From Solen grandis (Eukaryota; Mollusca; Bivalvia; Adapedonta; Solenidae): 64,000 nt of DNA. Both the position numbers and the translations under genes were made by a program. Location: assembly GCA_021229015.1 (NCBI GenBank), contig CM037782.1, positions 58,091,518 to 58,155,517 on the forward strand, read 5' to 3'. The notes under the pieces are model-generated. The model was not told where the DNA came from, did not search any database, and saw nothing but the letters and a program-made list of their open reading frames with translations. Below, in pieces: positions 60,901 to 64,000 of the stretch (positions are counted from its first letter, which is position 1; each line of letters starts with the position of its first letter).

Positions 60901-61048
60901 TATTAACTTTGACCACTGTTAATGTGAGAGCATGGACAGTTGTGCCTACCTCTGTTTGCTGTGCCAGCAGCTCGATCTGCTGCTGAATCTCCTGGGCAAC
61001 TATCTTGTCCACCTTACCCTGAAACTCCAGCGCACCAGGACTGGCAGG
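27814..61048 (-). CDS. STAT5: STAT5-like transcription factor, 17 exons, N-terminal domain off the window
   Basis: Cytokine/JAK-activated transcription factor that dimerises through SH2-phosphotyrosine contacts and enters the nucleus. Exons on the minus strand: 61048-60950, 58782-58701, 55184-55042, 49727-49573, 48647-48486, 45992-45858, 44274-44142, 43025-42978, 42333-42253, 41768-41676, 41010-40819, 40577-40483, 37713-37571, 35368-35213, 33807-33744, 30778-30683, 27958-27814. All splice GT-AG in phase to 673 residues. Domains (visible numbering): coiled coil about 1-210, DNA-binding about 215-375, linker about 377-472, SH2 about 473-570 with Arg499 in FMLRFSDG, activating Tyr582 in GGYVHTQ, short C-terminal tail. 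Motifs such as [17 protein letters not shown] and GGITIAW favour STAT5/6 over STAT1-4. Vertebrate STAT5 is about 790 residues, so about 130-150 N-terminal residues are missing. Confidence 0.97.
28387..28458 (-). pseudogene. tRNA-like sequence (Thr-UGU-like) or SINE head
   Basis: Good A box (TAGCTCATCTGATAGAGC forms a D arm) and a perfect T arm (CCGGGTTCGAGTCCCGG). The acceptor stem has two mismatches and the anticodon stem does not pair. The loop would read TGT. Best seen as a decayed tRNA or the head of a tRNA-derived SINE. Confidence 0.65.
28683..30030 (+). repeat. Hairpin-ended repeat family A, copy 2 (four ~318-bp tandem units)
   Basis: Starts AAACAAGAGGCCCATGATGG, with CGCTCACCTGAG nearby. 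Four inner units begin near 28733, 29049, 29367 and 29687 (GACCCAAGGAACATCTGTAC...). A GACGACGGACGACG tract (about 29925-29985) follows, then the terminal hairpin at 29996-30029 (AGCTCACCTTGAGCAC / GTGCTCAGGTGAGCT, one bulge). Lies in the last STAT intron. Confidence 0.85.
30040..30612 (+). repeat. Family A repeat, 5'-truncated copy
   Basis: Shares inner words such as CTGCCTAGTGGTAACAGAGG and GGTGATCCAAATAGCTCACC, and ends with a variant hairpin (AGCTCACCTTATACACACTT...TTAGGTGAGCT). Confidence 0.65.
30683..30778 (-). CDS. STAT5: STAT exon p (C-terminal region)
   Basis: Encodes a polar, proline-containing stretch ([20 protein letters not shown]) as in transactivation tails. Supported by splice sites and phase rather than conservation. 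Confidence 0.8.
30779..31344. other. STAT intron p/o segment
   Basis: Contains repeat-core words at about 31070-31260 (GGTCACTGTGACCTTGACC) without clear ends, probably an old repeat fragment. No gene seen. Confidence 0.4.
31345..33148 (+). repeat. Family A repeat, copy with nine ~165-bp tandem units
   Basis: Starts AAACAAGAGGGCCAAGATGG with GCTCACCTGAG. About nine tandem units (starts near 31436, 31603, 31769, 31929, 32098, 32266, 32428, 32596 and 32760) carry GTGACCCCTGGGGCGGGGCC and CTTGTGGTTTCTGAGAAGAA. Alternate units are more alike than neighbours, a sign of higher-order duplication. Ends with GACGACGGATGACGG and the hairpin AGCTCACCATGAGCACA...TGTGCTCAGGTGAGCT. Confidence 0.88.
33149..33684 (+). 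repeat. Family A repeat, 5'-truncated copy (~125-bp core type)
   Basis: Inner words TGACCTACTTTTTGACCC and ATGTGGC(A/C)TCT match the copy at 57949. Ends with TGACGATGACGG and GCACATGTGCTCAGGTGAGC. Confidence 0.7.
33744..33807 (-). CDS. STAT5: STAT exon o (activating tyrosine)
   Basis: Phase-consistent reading uses the second AG of a tandem CAGAG acceptor and gives [20 protein letters not shown]. The tyrosine aligns with the JAK-phosphorylated residue of STAT5 (context GYVxxQI). Using the first AG would shift the frame. Confidence 0.85.
33808..34790. other. STAT intron o/n, right part
   Basis: AT-rich. Holds only the SINE-1 tail fragment listed separately. Confidence 0.4.
34341..34407 (+). 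mobile_element. SINE-1 tail fragment
   Basis: TCTCCAAATGATTGAAATAT followed by CAGTGGGATGTTAAAACTA and AACAAAC matches the last about 65 bp of the SINE at 6231. Confidence 0.7.
34795..34975 (+). repeat. Hairpin-ended repeat family F, short copy
   Basis: Core words AAAGGGCAATAACTCCAAAA and CTCCGGACAACAAAAT, a GGACGGACGACTGGACAGAC tract, then the hairpin GCTCTCCCTTTGGGGAGC and ATAAAAAC. Confidence 0.7.
35213..35368 (-). CDS. STAT5: STAT exon n (SH2 domain, C-terminal half)
   Basis: Encodes [20 protein letters not shown] and [18 protein letters not shown]. The FTIRDF...LADR pattern is close to STAT5. Confidence 0.97.
35428..35958 (+). repeat. Chimeric repeat: family A 5' tag, family F 3' end
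   Basis: Starts with GAGGGCCATGATGGCCCTGA as in family A but ends ACTCACCCTTCGGGAAGCGT as in family F. In between are core units (CCACCTATGAAGTTTCATGG) and a CGGACAGACAGACAGACG tract. Confidence 0.65.
36320..36412 (-). mobile_element. tRNA-derived SINE head, old
   Basis: On the minus strand: A box TAGCTCAGTGATAGTG and B box GGGGTTTGAATCC, spaced as in a tRNA. No intact cloverleaf and no recognised body. Confidence 0.5.
36721..37543 (+). repeat. Family A repeat, copy lacking the terminal hairpin
   Basis: Starts ACAAGAGGGCCAAGATGGCC with GCTCACCTGAG. About four inner units carry TGATATCAGCCATAATC and GAAATGAAGATGCTAGAGTG. Ends ATCACAAAAGCTAAAAATAA without the palindrome. It stops about 28 bp from the donor of STAT exon m. 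Confidence 0.75.
37571..37713 (-). CDS. STAT5: STAT exon m (SH2 domain, phosphotyrosine pocket)
   Basis: Encodes [10 protein letters not shown] and [20 protein letters not shown]. The arginine in LRFSDG is the phosphotyrosine-binding residue. Confidence 0.97.
38254..38503 (-). mobile_element. tRNA-derived SINE-2 copy, full length
   Basis: The minus-strand head GGGGCCTCCGTGGCCGAGAG has a B box (GGGTTCAAATCC) and a body with TCCAGCTGGCTTGCAGTAGG. GGAGGTAGTCAG flanks both sides (38240-38251 and 38504-38515). It could be a target duplication, though the site is itself locally repetitive (CTCAACATTGGAGGTAGTCA). Confidence 0.8.
38516..39888. other. STAT intron m/l, central part
   Basis: No gene or terminal motif seen. 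Near 38770 and 39050 the words TTGAATTGTGAATGGGTCC and TTCTAAATTGTGAATGGGTC repeat, flanking an odd internal region. Confidence 0.4.
39889..40118 (-). mobile_element. SINE-1 copy lacking its tRNA head
   Basis: TGTTTGTTTGTTTAATTGGG, then a body with TGCTGCCACACTGCAGTATC and CATGATACCACACCCAGTCA, ending before the tRNA-like part. Confidence 0.8.
40483..40577 (-). CDS. STAT5: STAT exon l (linker domain)
   Basis: Encodes [20 protein letters not shown], the FWEWF motif typical of STAT linkers. Ends in phase 2. Confidence 0.96.
40819..41010 (-). CDS. STAT5: STAT exon k (linker domain)
   Basis: Encodes [20 protein letters not shown] and a helical region ending [10 protein letters not shown]; 64 codons, phase 0. 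Confidence 0.95.
41390..41472 (-). mobile_element. tRNA-like SINE head, old
   Basis: Minus strand GCACCATAGTCCAATGATTG...AGTTTGATCCCC resembles a tRNA A/B-box pair. Weak cloverleaf. Confidence 0.4.
41676..41768 (-). CDS. STAT5: STAT exon j (end of DNA-binding domain)
   Basis: Encodes [20 protein letters not shown] and [11 protein letters not shown], a conserved STAT block; 31 codons, phase 0. Confidence 0.96.
42253..42333 (-). CDS. STAT5: STAT exon i (DNA-binding domain)
   Basis: Encodes [20 protein letters not shown] followed by ELKFQVW; 27 codons, phase 0. Confidence 0.95.
42978..43025 (-). CDS. STAT5: STAT exon h (48-bp exon, DNA-binding loop)
   Basis: Short exon encoding [16 protein letters not shown], matching the basic DNA-contacting loop of STATs. 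Clear acceptor and GTAAGC donor, phase 0. Confidence 0.92.
43086..43830 (+). repeat. Hairpin-ended repeat family B, copy 1
   Basis: Starts GTGTCTGTGAGACACTAATG then CCCCGCCAGG. About four ~170-bp units carry CATGATGATGTGAAGT(T/C)A(T/C)C. Then GGACAGATGGATGGACGGAC and an end (CCAAACGGAGTTGGCGGGCC, ATAAAAATC) that inverts the GCCCCGCCA start. Immediately upstream of STAT exon h on the minus strand. Confidence 0.8.
44142..44274 (-). CDS. STAT5: STAT exon g (DNA-binding domain)
   Basis: Encodes [20 protein letters not shown] and ends at FRNM in phase 0; the ILNN...H..TG.L pattern matches STAT5-type proteins. Confidence 0.95.
44447..45648 (+). repeat. Hairpin-ended repeat family C (about six ~146-bp units)
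   Basis: Starts AGAGCTATCACTGAAGGTGA then ATACCCCCGCAAAA. Tandem units carry AAAGGGCAATAACTCTGTAA and GGTTCTTGTGCACTGCACTT. Then GACCGACCGACCGACC and the end CCCCGCAAACTTTGTTTCGG, GGGTATAATAAAA, which inverts the start. Confidence 0.85.
45858..45992 (-). CDS. STAT5: STAT exon f (start of DNA-binding domain)
   Basis: Encodes [20 protein letters not shown] and [20 protein letters not shown], the hallmark opening of the STAT DNA-binding domain. Confidence 0.97.
46127..48269 (+). mobile_element. Mariner transposon, both ends present, 2143 bp
   Basis: Terminal inverted repeats (TGAGGGTTGTTCAAAAATAA left, CGAGGGTTGTTCAAAAATAA right, continuing ATAGGACTG) are flanked by TA on each side (46125-46126, 48270-48271). 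It sits in the STAT intron between exons e and f, opposite to the gene. It carries one transposase gene split by two intron-like gaps and damaged by a frameshift and a stop, so it is inactive alone. Confidence 0.93.
46512..48007 (+). pseudogene. Mariner transposase with two putative introns, inactivated
   Basis: DD34D cut-and-paste transposase. Exon 1 (46512-46859) encodes the paired helix-turn-helix DNA-binding part ([33 protein letters not shown]). Exon 2 (47044-47378) begins [10 protein letters not shown] and has the first catalytic Asp in TTDETWLW. Exon 3 (47669-48007) has the second Asp in [11 protein letters not shown] and the third region PDLAPFDF. The gaps of 184 and 290 bp begin GT, end AG, lack homology and restore phase, so they behave as spliceosomal introns. 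A one-base frame change near 47262 and a TAA at 47831-47833, in the Y-x-P-D motif, kill this copy. Mariners usually lack introns. Confidence 0.88.
48486..48647 (-). CDS. STAT5: STAT exon e (end of coiled coil)
   Basis: Encodes [20 protein letters not shown] and [12 protein letters not shown]. The mariner element lies in the intron just downstream. Confidence 0.95.
48824..48998 (-). mobile_element. SINE-1 copy, partial
   Basis: TTGTTTGCTGGGTTTAATGT, CAGTCATCTGGGGACTTTTG and CAACCAGTCTCATTATCTTG follow the SINE-1 body. No tRNA head. Confidence 0.7.
49037..49270 (+). mobile_element. piggyBac-like MITE, copy 2 (234 bp)
   Basis: Same ends and TTAA flanks (49033-49036, 49271-49274) as copy 1, opposite orientation. 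Contains the central palindrome GATCAGCCTGCGAGTAACTC. In the STAT intron between exons d and e. Confidence 0.93.
49573..49727 (-). CDS. STAT5: STAT exon d (coiled coil)
   Basis: Contains [20 protein letters not shown], a strongly conserved STAT motif, then NMIERLQKW. Ends in phase 2. Confidence 0.95.
50009..50264 (-). mobile_element. tRNA-derived SINE-2 copy, full length
   Basis: Minus-strand head GGGGCCGCCGTGGCCGAGCG, B box GGGTTCGAATCCC, body TCCAGCTGGCTTGCGGTAGG and CTGTAATTAGCTGGATGTCA, ending in a CAA-repeat tail. Closest to intact of the SINE-2 copies. Confidence 0.85.
50265..50899. other. STAT intron d/c segment
   Basis: No gene or repeat end recognised. Confidence 0.4.
50900..51133 (+). 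mobile_element. piggyBac-like MITE, copy 3 (234 bp)
   Basis: TTAA flanks at 50896-50899 and 51134-51137; identical ends and the same orientation as copies 2 and 4. Confidence 0.93.
51134..52276. other. STAT intron d/c segment
   Basis: Contains a weak B-box-like word near 51430 (AGGTTTGAAACC), perhaps an old SINE. Otherwise unique AT-rich sequence. Confidence 0.35.
52277..52510 (+). mobile_element. piggyBac-like MITE, copy 4 (234 bp)
   Basis: TTAA flanks at 52273-52276 and 52511-52514. One base of the central stem differs (CTCGCAAGCTG), slightly breaking the hairpin. Confidence 0.93.
52590..52665 (+). mobile_element. tRNA-like SINE head, old
   Basis: AAGCTCTGTGGTTCAGAGGT then GTGGGTTCAATCCCATTGTG resembles a tRNA D arm and T arm with plausible spacing. 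No body family recognised. Confidence 0.45.
53049..53181 (+). repeat. Diverged relative of the 234-bp MITE
   Basis: Starts CTAACCCTTTACCTCACACA and ends CATGAGGAAAGGCTTAA, resembling both MITE ends with changes, including TTAA on the right. The interior is a short run of GATCAGACC-type repeats instead of the hairpin. Confidence 0.5.
53182..53960. other. STAT intron d/c segment
   Basis: No gene or recognised repeat. Confidence 0.4.
53961..54330 (+). repeat. Family A repeat 5' part, hit by a SINE
   Basis: Starts ACAAGAGAGCCATGATGGGC with CTTTCACCTGATAC. A SINE-2 piece interrupts it at about 54050-54176. The 3' hairpin is missing. Confidence 0.6.
54050..54176 (-). mobile_element. SINE-2 fragment
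   Basis: TTTGAGTTTACTGTCGCTTC, AGCGACATCCAGCTAAGACC and GGTCGAACCACCAACCTACC follow the SINE-2 body. The tRNA head is absent. Confidence 0.7.
54331..55041. other. STAT intron d/c, end next to exon c
   Basis: No gene seen. A short duplication lies at about 54530-54550 and 54632-54650 (TTTAGCCA(C/G)GAACCATTTTA). Confidence 0.4.
55042..55184 (-). CDS. STAT5: STAT exon c (coiled coil with glutamine run)
   Basis: Encodes a CAG/CAA run ([13 protein letters not shown]) and a charged helix ending [13 protein letters not shown]. The glutamine run is unusual for STATs and may vary in length between individuals. A minisatellite starts only about 12 bp upstream of its acceptor. Confidence 0.88.
55197..55436. 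repeat. CACAAAACAATGTCATTT minisatellite, left part
   Basis: 14-16-bp units of TGTCATTTCACAAAACA / TGTCATTTCACAATACA form higher-order repeats of about 60 bp. It begins about 12 bp upstream of the exon c acceptor. The same array resumes at 56566 after a family A repeat. Confidence 0.9.
55437..56565 (+). repeat. Family A repeat inside the minisatellite (three ~320-bp units)
   Basis: Starts ACAAGAGGGCCATGTTGGCC with CTCACCTTAG. Two of its three inner units are almost identical over about 319 bp (55640-55958 and 55959-56277), implying recent duplication or conversion. Ends TTGATGACGGACACAGGGTG and AGCTCACCTTGAGCACA...TGTGCTCAGGTGAGCT. Confidence 0.88.
56566..57120. repeat. CACAAAACAATGTCATTT minisatellite, right part
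   Basis: Continuation of the array at 55197 with more diverged units (TTGTGTCACAAAACAATG, ACAATACAAAGAACAATG). Confidence 0.9.
57177..57790 (+). repeat. Tandem-core repeat, unclassified relative
   Basis: Starts ACAAGAGCTCTGAGAGTCAA. Three ~175-bp units carry GGGCCATAATCCAGGAGTG and TATTATGCCCATA. No GACG tract or hairpin seen at its end. Confidence 0.6.
57949..58652 (+). repeat. Family A repeat (four ~125-bp units)
   Basis: Starts AACAAGAGGGCCATGATGGC with CGCTTACCTGAT. Units carry GACCTACTTTTTGACCCCAC and TTGGGCCAAAAATGTGGCCT. Ends TTGACGATGCACGTCGCACG and the hairpin AGCTCACCTTGACCACG...GTGCTCAGGTGAGCT. Ends about 50 bp before STAT exon b. Confidence 0.85.
58701..58782 (-). CDS. STAT5: STAT exon b (coiled coil)
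   Basis: Encodes [20 protein letters not shown] and ends in phase 1 at GTAAG. The heptad-like Q/K pattern fits the STAT coiled coil. Confidence 0.88.
58853..60867 (+). repeat. Hairpin-ended repeat family D, nested or tandem copies
   Basis: 5' ends at 58853 and 59265 (GAGCTGTCAGAGGACAGC then GCTCGACTATTCAAAATG). 3' ends near 60311 and 60865 (CTCATATTCTTCAAATAGTC, GAGC) invert the start. Many ~170-bp units carry AAAACTTTAACCAAAATTT and AAAAAGGGGCCATAATTTGT. Two CAACGCCAACGCCGACGC tracts sit before the 3' ends. Confidence 0.85.
60950..61048 (-). CDS. STAT5: STAT exon a (first visible; coiled-coil start)
   Basis: 33 codons, [20 protein letters not shown] then [13 protein letters not shown], phase 0 at both ends, GTAGGC donor. 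Exons encoding the N-terminal oligomerisation domain must lie beyond position 64000. Confidence 0.85.
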
Positions 61049-61183
61049 CTGCAAGAAGCAAATACACACAAACCTCTTACTGTAAAATCATATTTTTCAA
61101 AGACATTTCATTTCCTGGGGAAATGTTATTTGCAAATTGATGTTCTAGGGAACATGTGGTCTATTAAATGAACTATTTACATG

Positions 61184-61335
61184 GGAGTTGTTTTCGTTAT
61201 TTTGGAGTTAACAGTCCCTGTGACAGTAATTCCATCGATGTCATACAACAATGTCCAGATAATTACAGGTGGAGAAAAATCCTGATTGCACATAAGCATC
61301 CATTTGGTGGGTTCAGATTTGCAGCCAACATGATA
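61184..61335 (-). mobile_element. SINE-2 fragment, old
   Basis: Words TAATTACAGGTGGAGAAAAA and TCCCTGTGACAGTAATTCCA match the SINE-2 body with many changes. Confidence 0.55.
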
Positions 61336-61566
61336 AACACTGCTGCCGGATGCCACTAGATGACATGTTTCTTTAGGAGTTTAACTTGCTGAGTGGAAGT
61401 CAGTTTGAATCTTGAAAGTTTACCACTTAAAACAGGTTGCCTTTTTATTACAGATGACCACTAACACAGGTTATTGTTTACTCAGCTAGGACAGCTGCAT
61501 ACAAGCAAAGTACATCATAAGTAGAGGGGGGAAAATGGTCATTAAGTCATATATCGTCCCACTTAA

Positions 61567-61800
61567 CCCTTTCCCTCATATAGACTCATTTTGACGCACT
61601 CAATAGGTACCACATAAAGCCTGATCTGCAGAAAGCCAAACTCAAACCTTACCAAATTTAACTGTAAAATCCTCATTTCCAGACCACTGAGGAGCAGGGA
61701 ACAGCATAAAACCTGATCAGCCTGCGAGTTACTCGCAGGCTGATCTGGTTTTATGCTGTTCGCATAGGTCTTTTCATGGTATCCTCTATGAGGGAAAGGG
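61567..61800 (-). mobile_element. piggyBac-like MITE, copy 5 (234 bp)
   Basis: TTAA flanks at 61563-61566 and 61801-61804. Same orientation as copy 1. Its central hairpin at 61700-61760 pairs over 29 positions with a single mismatch around a TTA loop. Confidence 0.93.
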
Positions 61801-61974
61801 TTAACTTTGTGAAGCAGGGCTAATATAAGATTCGTTAGGTTTGATACCATTTACTAAAAGTCATAGTGTTATCATTTACATTCTCTAAAAACAAAACTGG
61901 AGTTTCCTGGATGAGACATTGCGCAAAAGCAAAAACTCTTGAAAACAAGACAAGGCTTAAAGCGACAGGGACTG

Positions 61975-62578
61975 TCACAAAACCAGGTTTTCAACATGGA
62001 AAATCCAATTCGAAATGAAGATTTTATTTATAAAATGATCACCAAAGAACATTAATACTTTATGTTACATGGATGAAGAGTAAATAAGGGTCATAACTCT
62101 AAGAAATATGGTTAAATTGACAATATAGGTCAAGTCACTATGTACTGGCCATACTGTGTAGATTTGGGCAGAATGCATTCAGAAATGAAGAAGGAGAATT
62201 TAAGCAAATAAAAGAATGTGTCACTATATGTTACATGAAAACAAGCTCAAAGGTGTGAAATCAGATTGTCAAAGGGTAATTGTCTCTGACCTGCAATATC
62301 AATGCAGGGTAAAATACAAGATTCAAAATTAAATGTTAGTTCAAGGAAATTATGGATATTTTAAAACATGAAAAGCAACCTACAGGAATTATCCAAAGAC
62401 TGATACAAATGCATTTATTTTATTTCTTATTGAAGGTTTATTAAGCAATTCTAGCAATCAGACATTTGTATAATATTTGTCAAGATAGCAAGGGCACCGC
62501 AACTATGTAAATGAAGAAAAGCATAAGTGAAGCATAAAAACAAAAGCATTCATAGCAAGCTGCTATCAAACAGAAAAG

Positions 62579-62609
<31 letters not shown>

Positions 62610-63344
62610 TTTAGTCATAGTGACCTTGACCTTGATCCATTTTCTAATATATTTTAGTCATAGTGATTTGACCTTGATCCATTTTCCAATATATTTTAGT
62701 CATAGTGATCTTGACCTTGATCCATTTTCCCTGAAAAGCAATTCCAACCTTCCGGTAAAATATGAATGCTATACCTTCATTCTAACTCGAGATATCAAGA
62801 GGAAACAAAAAATCTATTTTAAGCCATTGTGACCTTGACATTGTCCTTATTTACCTGAAAAGCAATCCCAACATTCCTCTTACCATAAGCTATTTACCTA
62901 TAAAATATGAATGCTATACCTTCATTTTTACCCAAGTTATTGAGCGGAAATGAAAAATCTATTTTTAGCCATTGTGACCTTGACCTGATTTACCTGAAAA
63001 GCAATCCAAACCTTCCTCTTCCCATAAGCTATCTACCTATTACATATGAATGTTATACCTTCATTTTTACCCAAGTTATCGAGCAGAAACAAAAAATCTA
63101 TTTTTAACCATTGTGACCTTGACCTTGACCCGATTAACCTGAAAAGCAATCCCAACCTTCCTCTTCTCATAAGGTATCTACCCATCAAATATAATTGCTA
63201 TATCTAAATTCTAACTTAAGTTATTGAGCGGAAACGAAAGTTTGACGCCCGCCCGCCCGCCCGCCCGCCCAGCCACCCGCCCGCCCGCCCAACGACGTTC
63301 GGCATTCTAATAACCAGGTTTCAACTAGTTGAAAACCTGGTTAA
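61975..63344 (+). repeat. Hairpin-ended repeat family E
   Basis: Starts AAAACCAGGTTTTCAACATG. Tandem units carry TTGTGACCTTGACCTTGA and CTGAAAAGCAATCCCAACCT. A CCCGCCCGCCCGCCCGCC tract (63243-63297) follows, then the terminal hairpin AACCAGGTTTCAACTAGTTG, AAAACCTGGTT. An A-run and (TA)n at 62580-62611 lie within. Confidence 0.8.
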
Positions 63345-64000
63345 AAATGTGTCTGTGAGACACTAATGCCCCGCCAGGTTATGGCCAAAACCAAATATTT
63401 GCTTGTATCTTTTTAATGTTTATATAATGATGTTTATTTGTACAAAGTTTCATGATGATGTGAAGTTACCTTACAGAAAAAGTAGCTTAAACACAGAGGT
63501 AAACCTGTGGCAGAATAACCAATTTTACCATGTCACAGCCATAAAATTAAATAAATACTACCAGAAAATAATCCATATCATGATGTATATGTATGTCATG
63601 TTTCAGGAAGATGTAAAGTCATCTTTATACAAAAAAAAGTTTAAAAAATGCAGAATAACCAATTTTACCATGTTCATTCAATCATGAAATAATGGTCACA
63701 GCAATAAATTTTCATAAATATTAAAAAGATCATATTATGATGTACATGTGTTTCATCAAGATGTGAAGTCATCTTCATAGAAAAAAGGCTTAAACACAAA
63801 GGTACACCTAATGAGAAACTTAGGCAGAACCAATTTTACAATTTTCATAGAAGTATAGACCATGTCAAAGCTATAAATATGCATTACTTTTTTTAATGTA
63901 CATGTGTACATAGTTTCATAAAGATGATCAGTCATATTCATAAAAAAAACTTAAACACAAAGTAAAACCTGAGGCAGAACAATCAATAAACTATGATCAT
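63345..64000 (+). repeat. Hairpin-ended repeat family B, copy 2, cut by the window edge
   Basis: Starts GTGTCTGTGAGACACTAATG then CCCCGCCAGG, as at 43086, and follows the same core units. It begins directly after the family E hairpin. The 3' end lies beyond the window. Confidence 0.8.

Noticed and set aside
61100..64000. STAT N-terminal exons
   Set aside because: No segment with STAT N-domain resemblance and proper splice sites was found; only repeats and unique intron sequence.

Overview
This is animal nuclear DNA: AT-rich, intron-rich and crowded with repeats. The repeats point to a mollusc, most likely a bivalve. They include tRNA-headed SINEs, many elements built like the oyster 'pearl' family (5' tag, tandem core, GACG-type microsatellite, terminal hairpin), a decayed Polinton and a mariner. 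The species cannot be fixed from the sequence alone.

Three host genes are supported. (1) The first 8 coding exons of a secreted or GPI-anchored alkaline phosphatase lie on the minus strand (483-9657). The gene runs off the left edge, so the C-terminus is missing. (2) A single-ORF NXPE-family membrane protein lies on the plus strand (19309-20967). (3) A STAT5-like transcription factor lies on the minus strand (27814-61048). Its 17 visible exons splice in phase into 673 codons plus stop, from coiled coil to C-terminus. The N-terminal domain lies beyond the right edge.

Between the alkaline phosphatase and NXPE genes is a degenerate Polinton/Maverick (about 11.58-16.32 kb, minus strand) with protease, capsid-like and integrase remnants. 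It is followed by a 100-base assembly gap (16390-16489) and a broken LINE (16.6-18.7 kb).

The STAT introns hold most of the mobile DNA: at least seven families of hairpin-ended elements with tandem cores, four of five copies of a 234-bp TTAA-flanked MITE, an intron-bearing mariner with both ends present, and several SINEs. The 5.2-kb first intron of the alkaline phosphatase holds a full SINE and, 1 kb away, a 1.4-kb minisatellite whose unit matches part of that SINE. The 61-base near-perfect hairpin inside every MITE copy and the shared design of the hairpin-ended families are the most interesting structures in the window.
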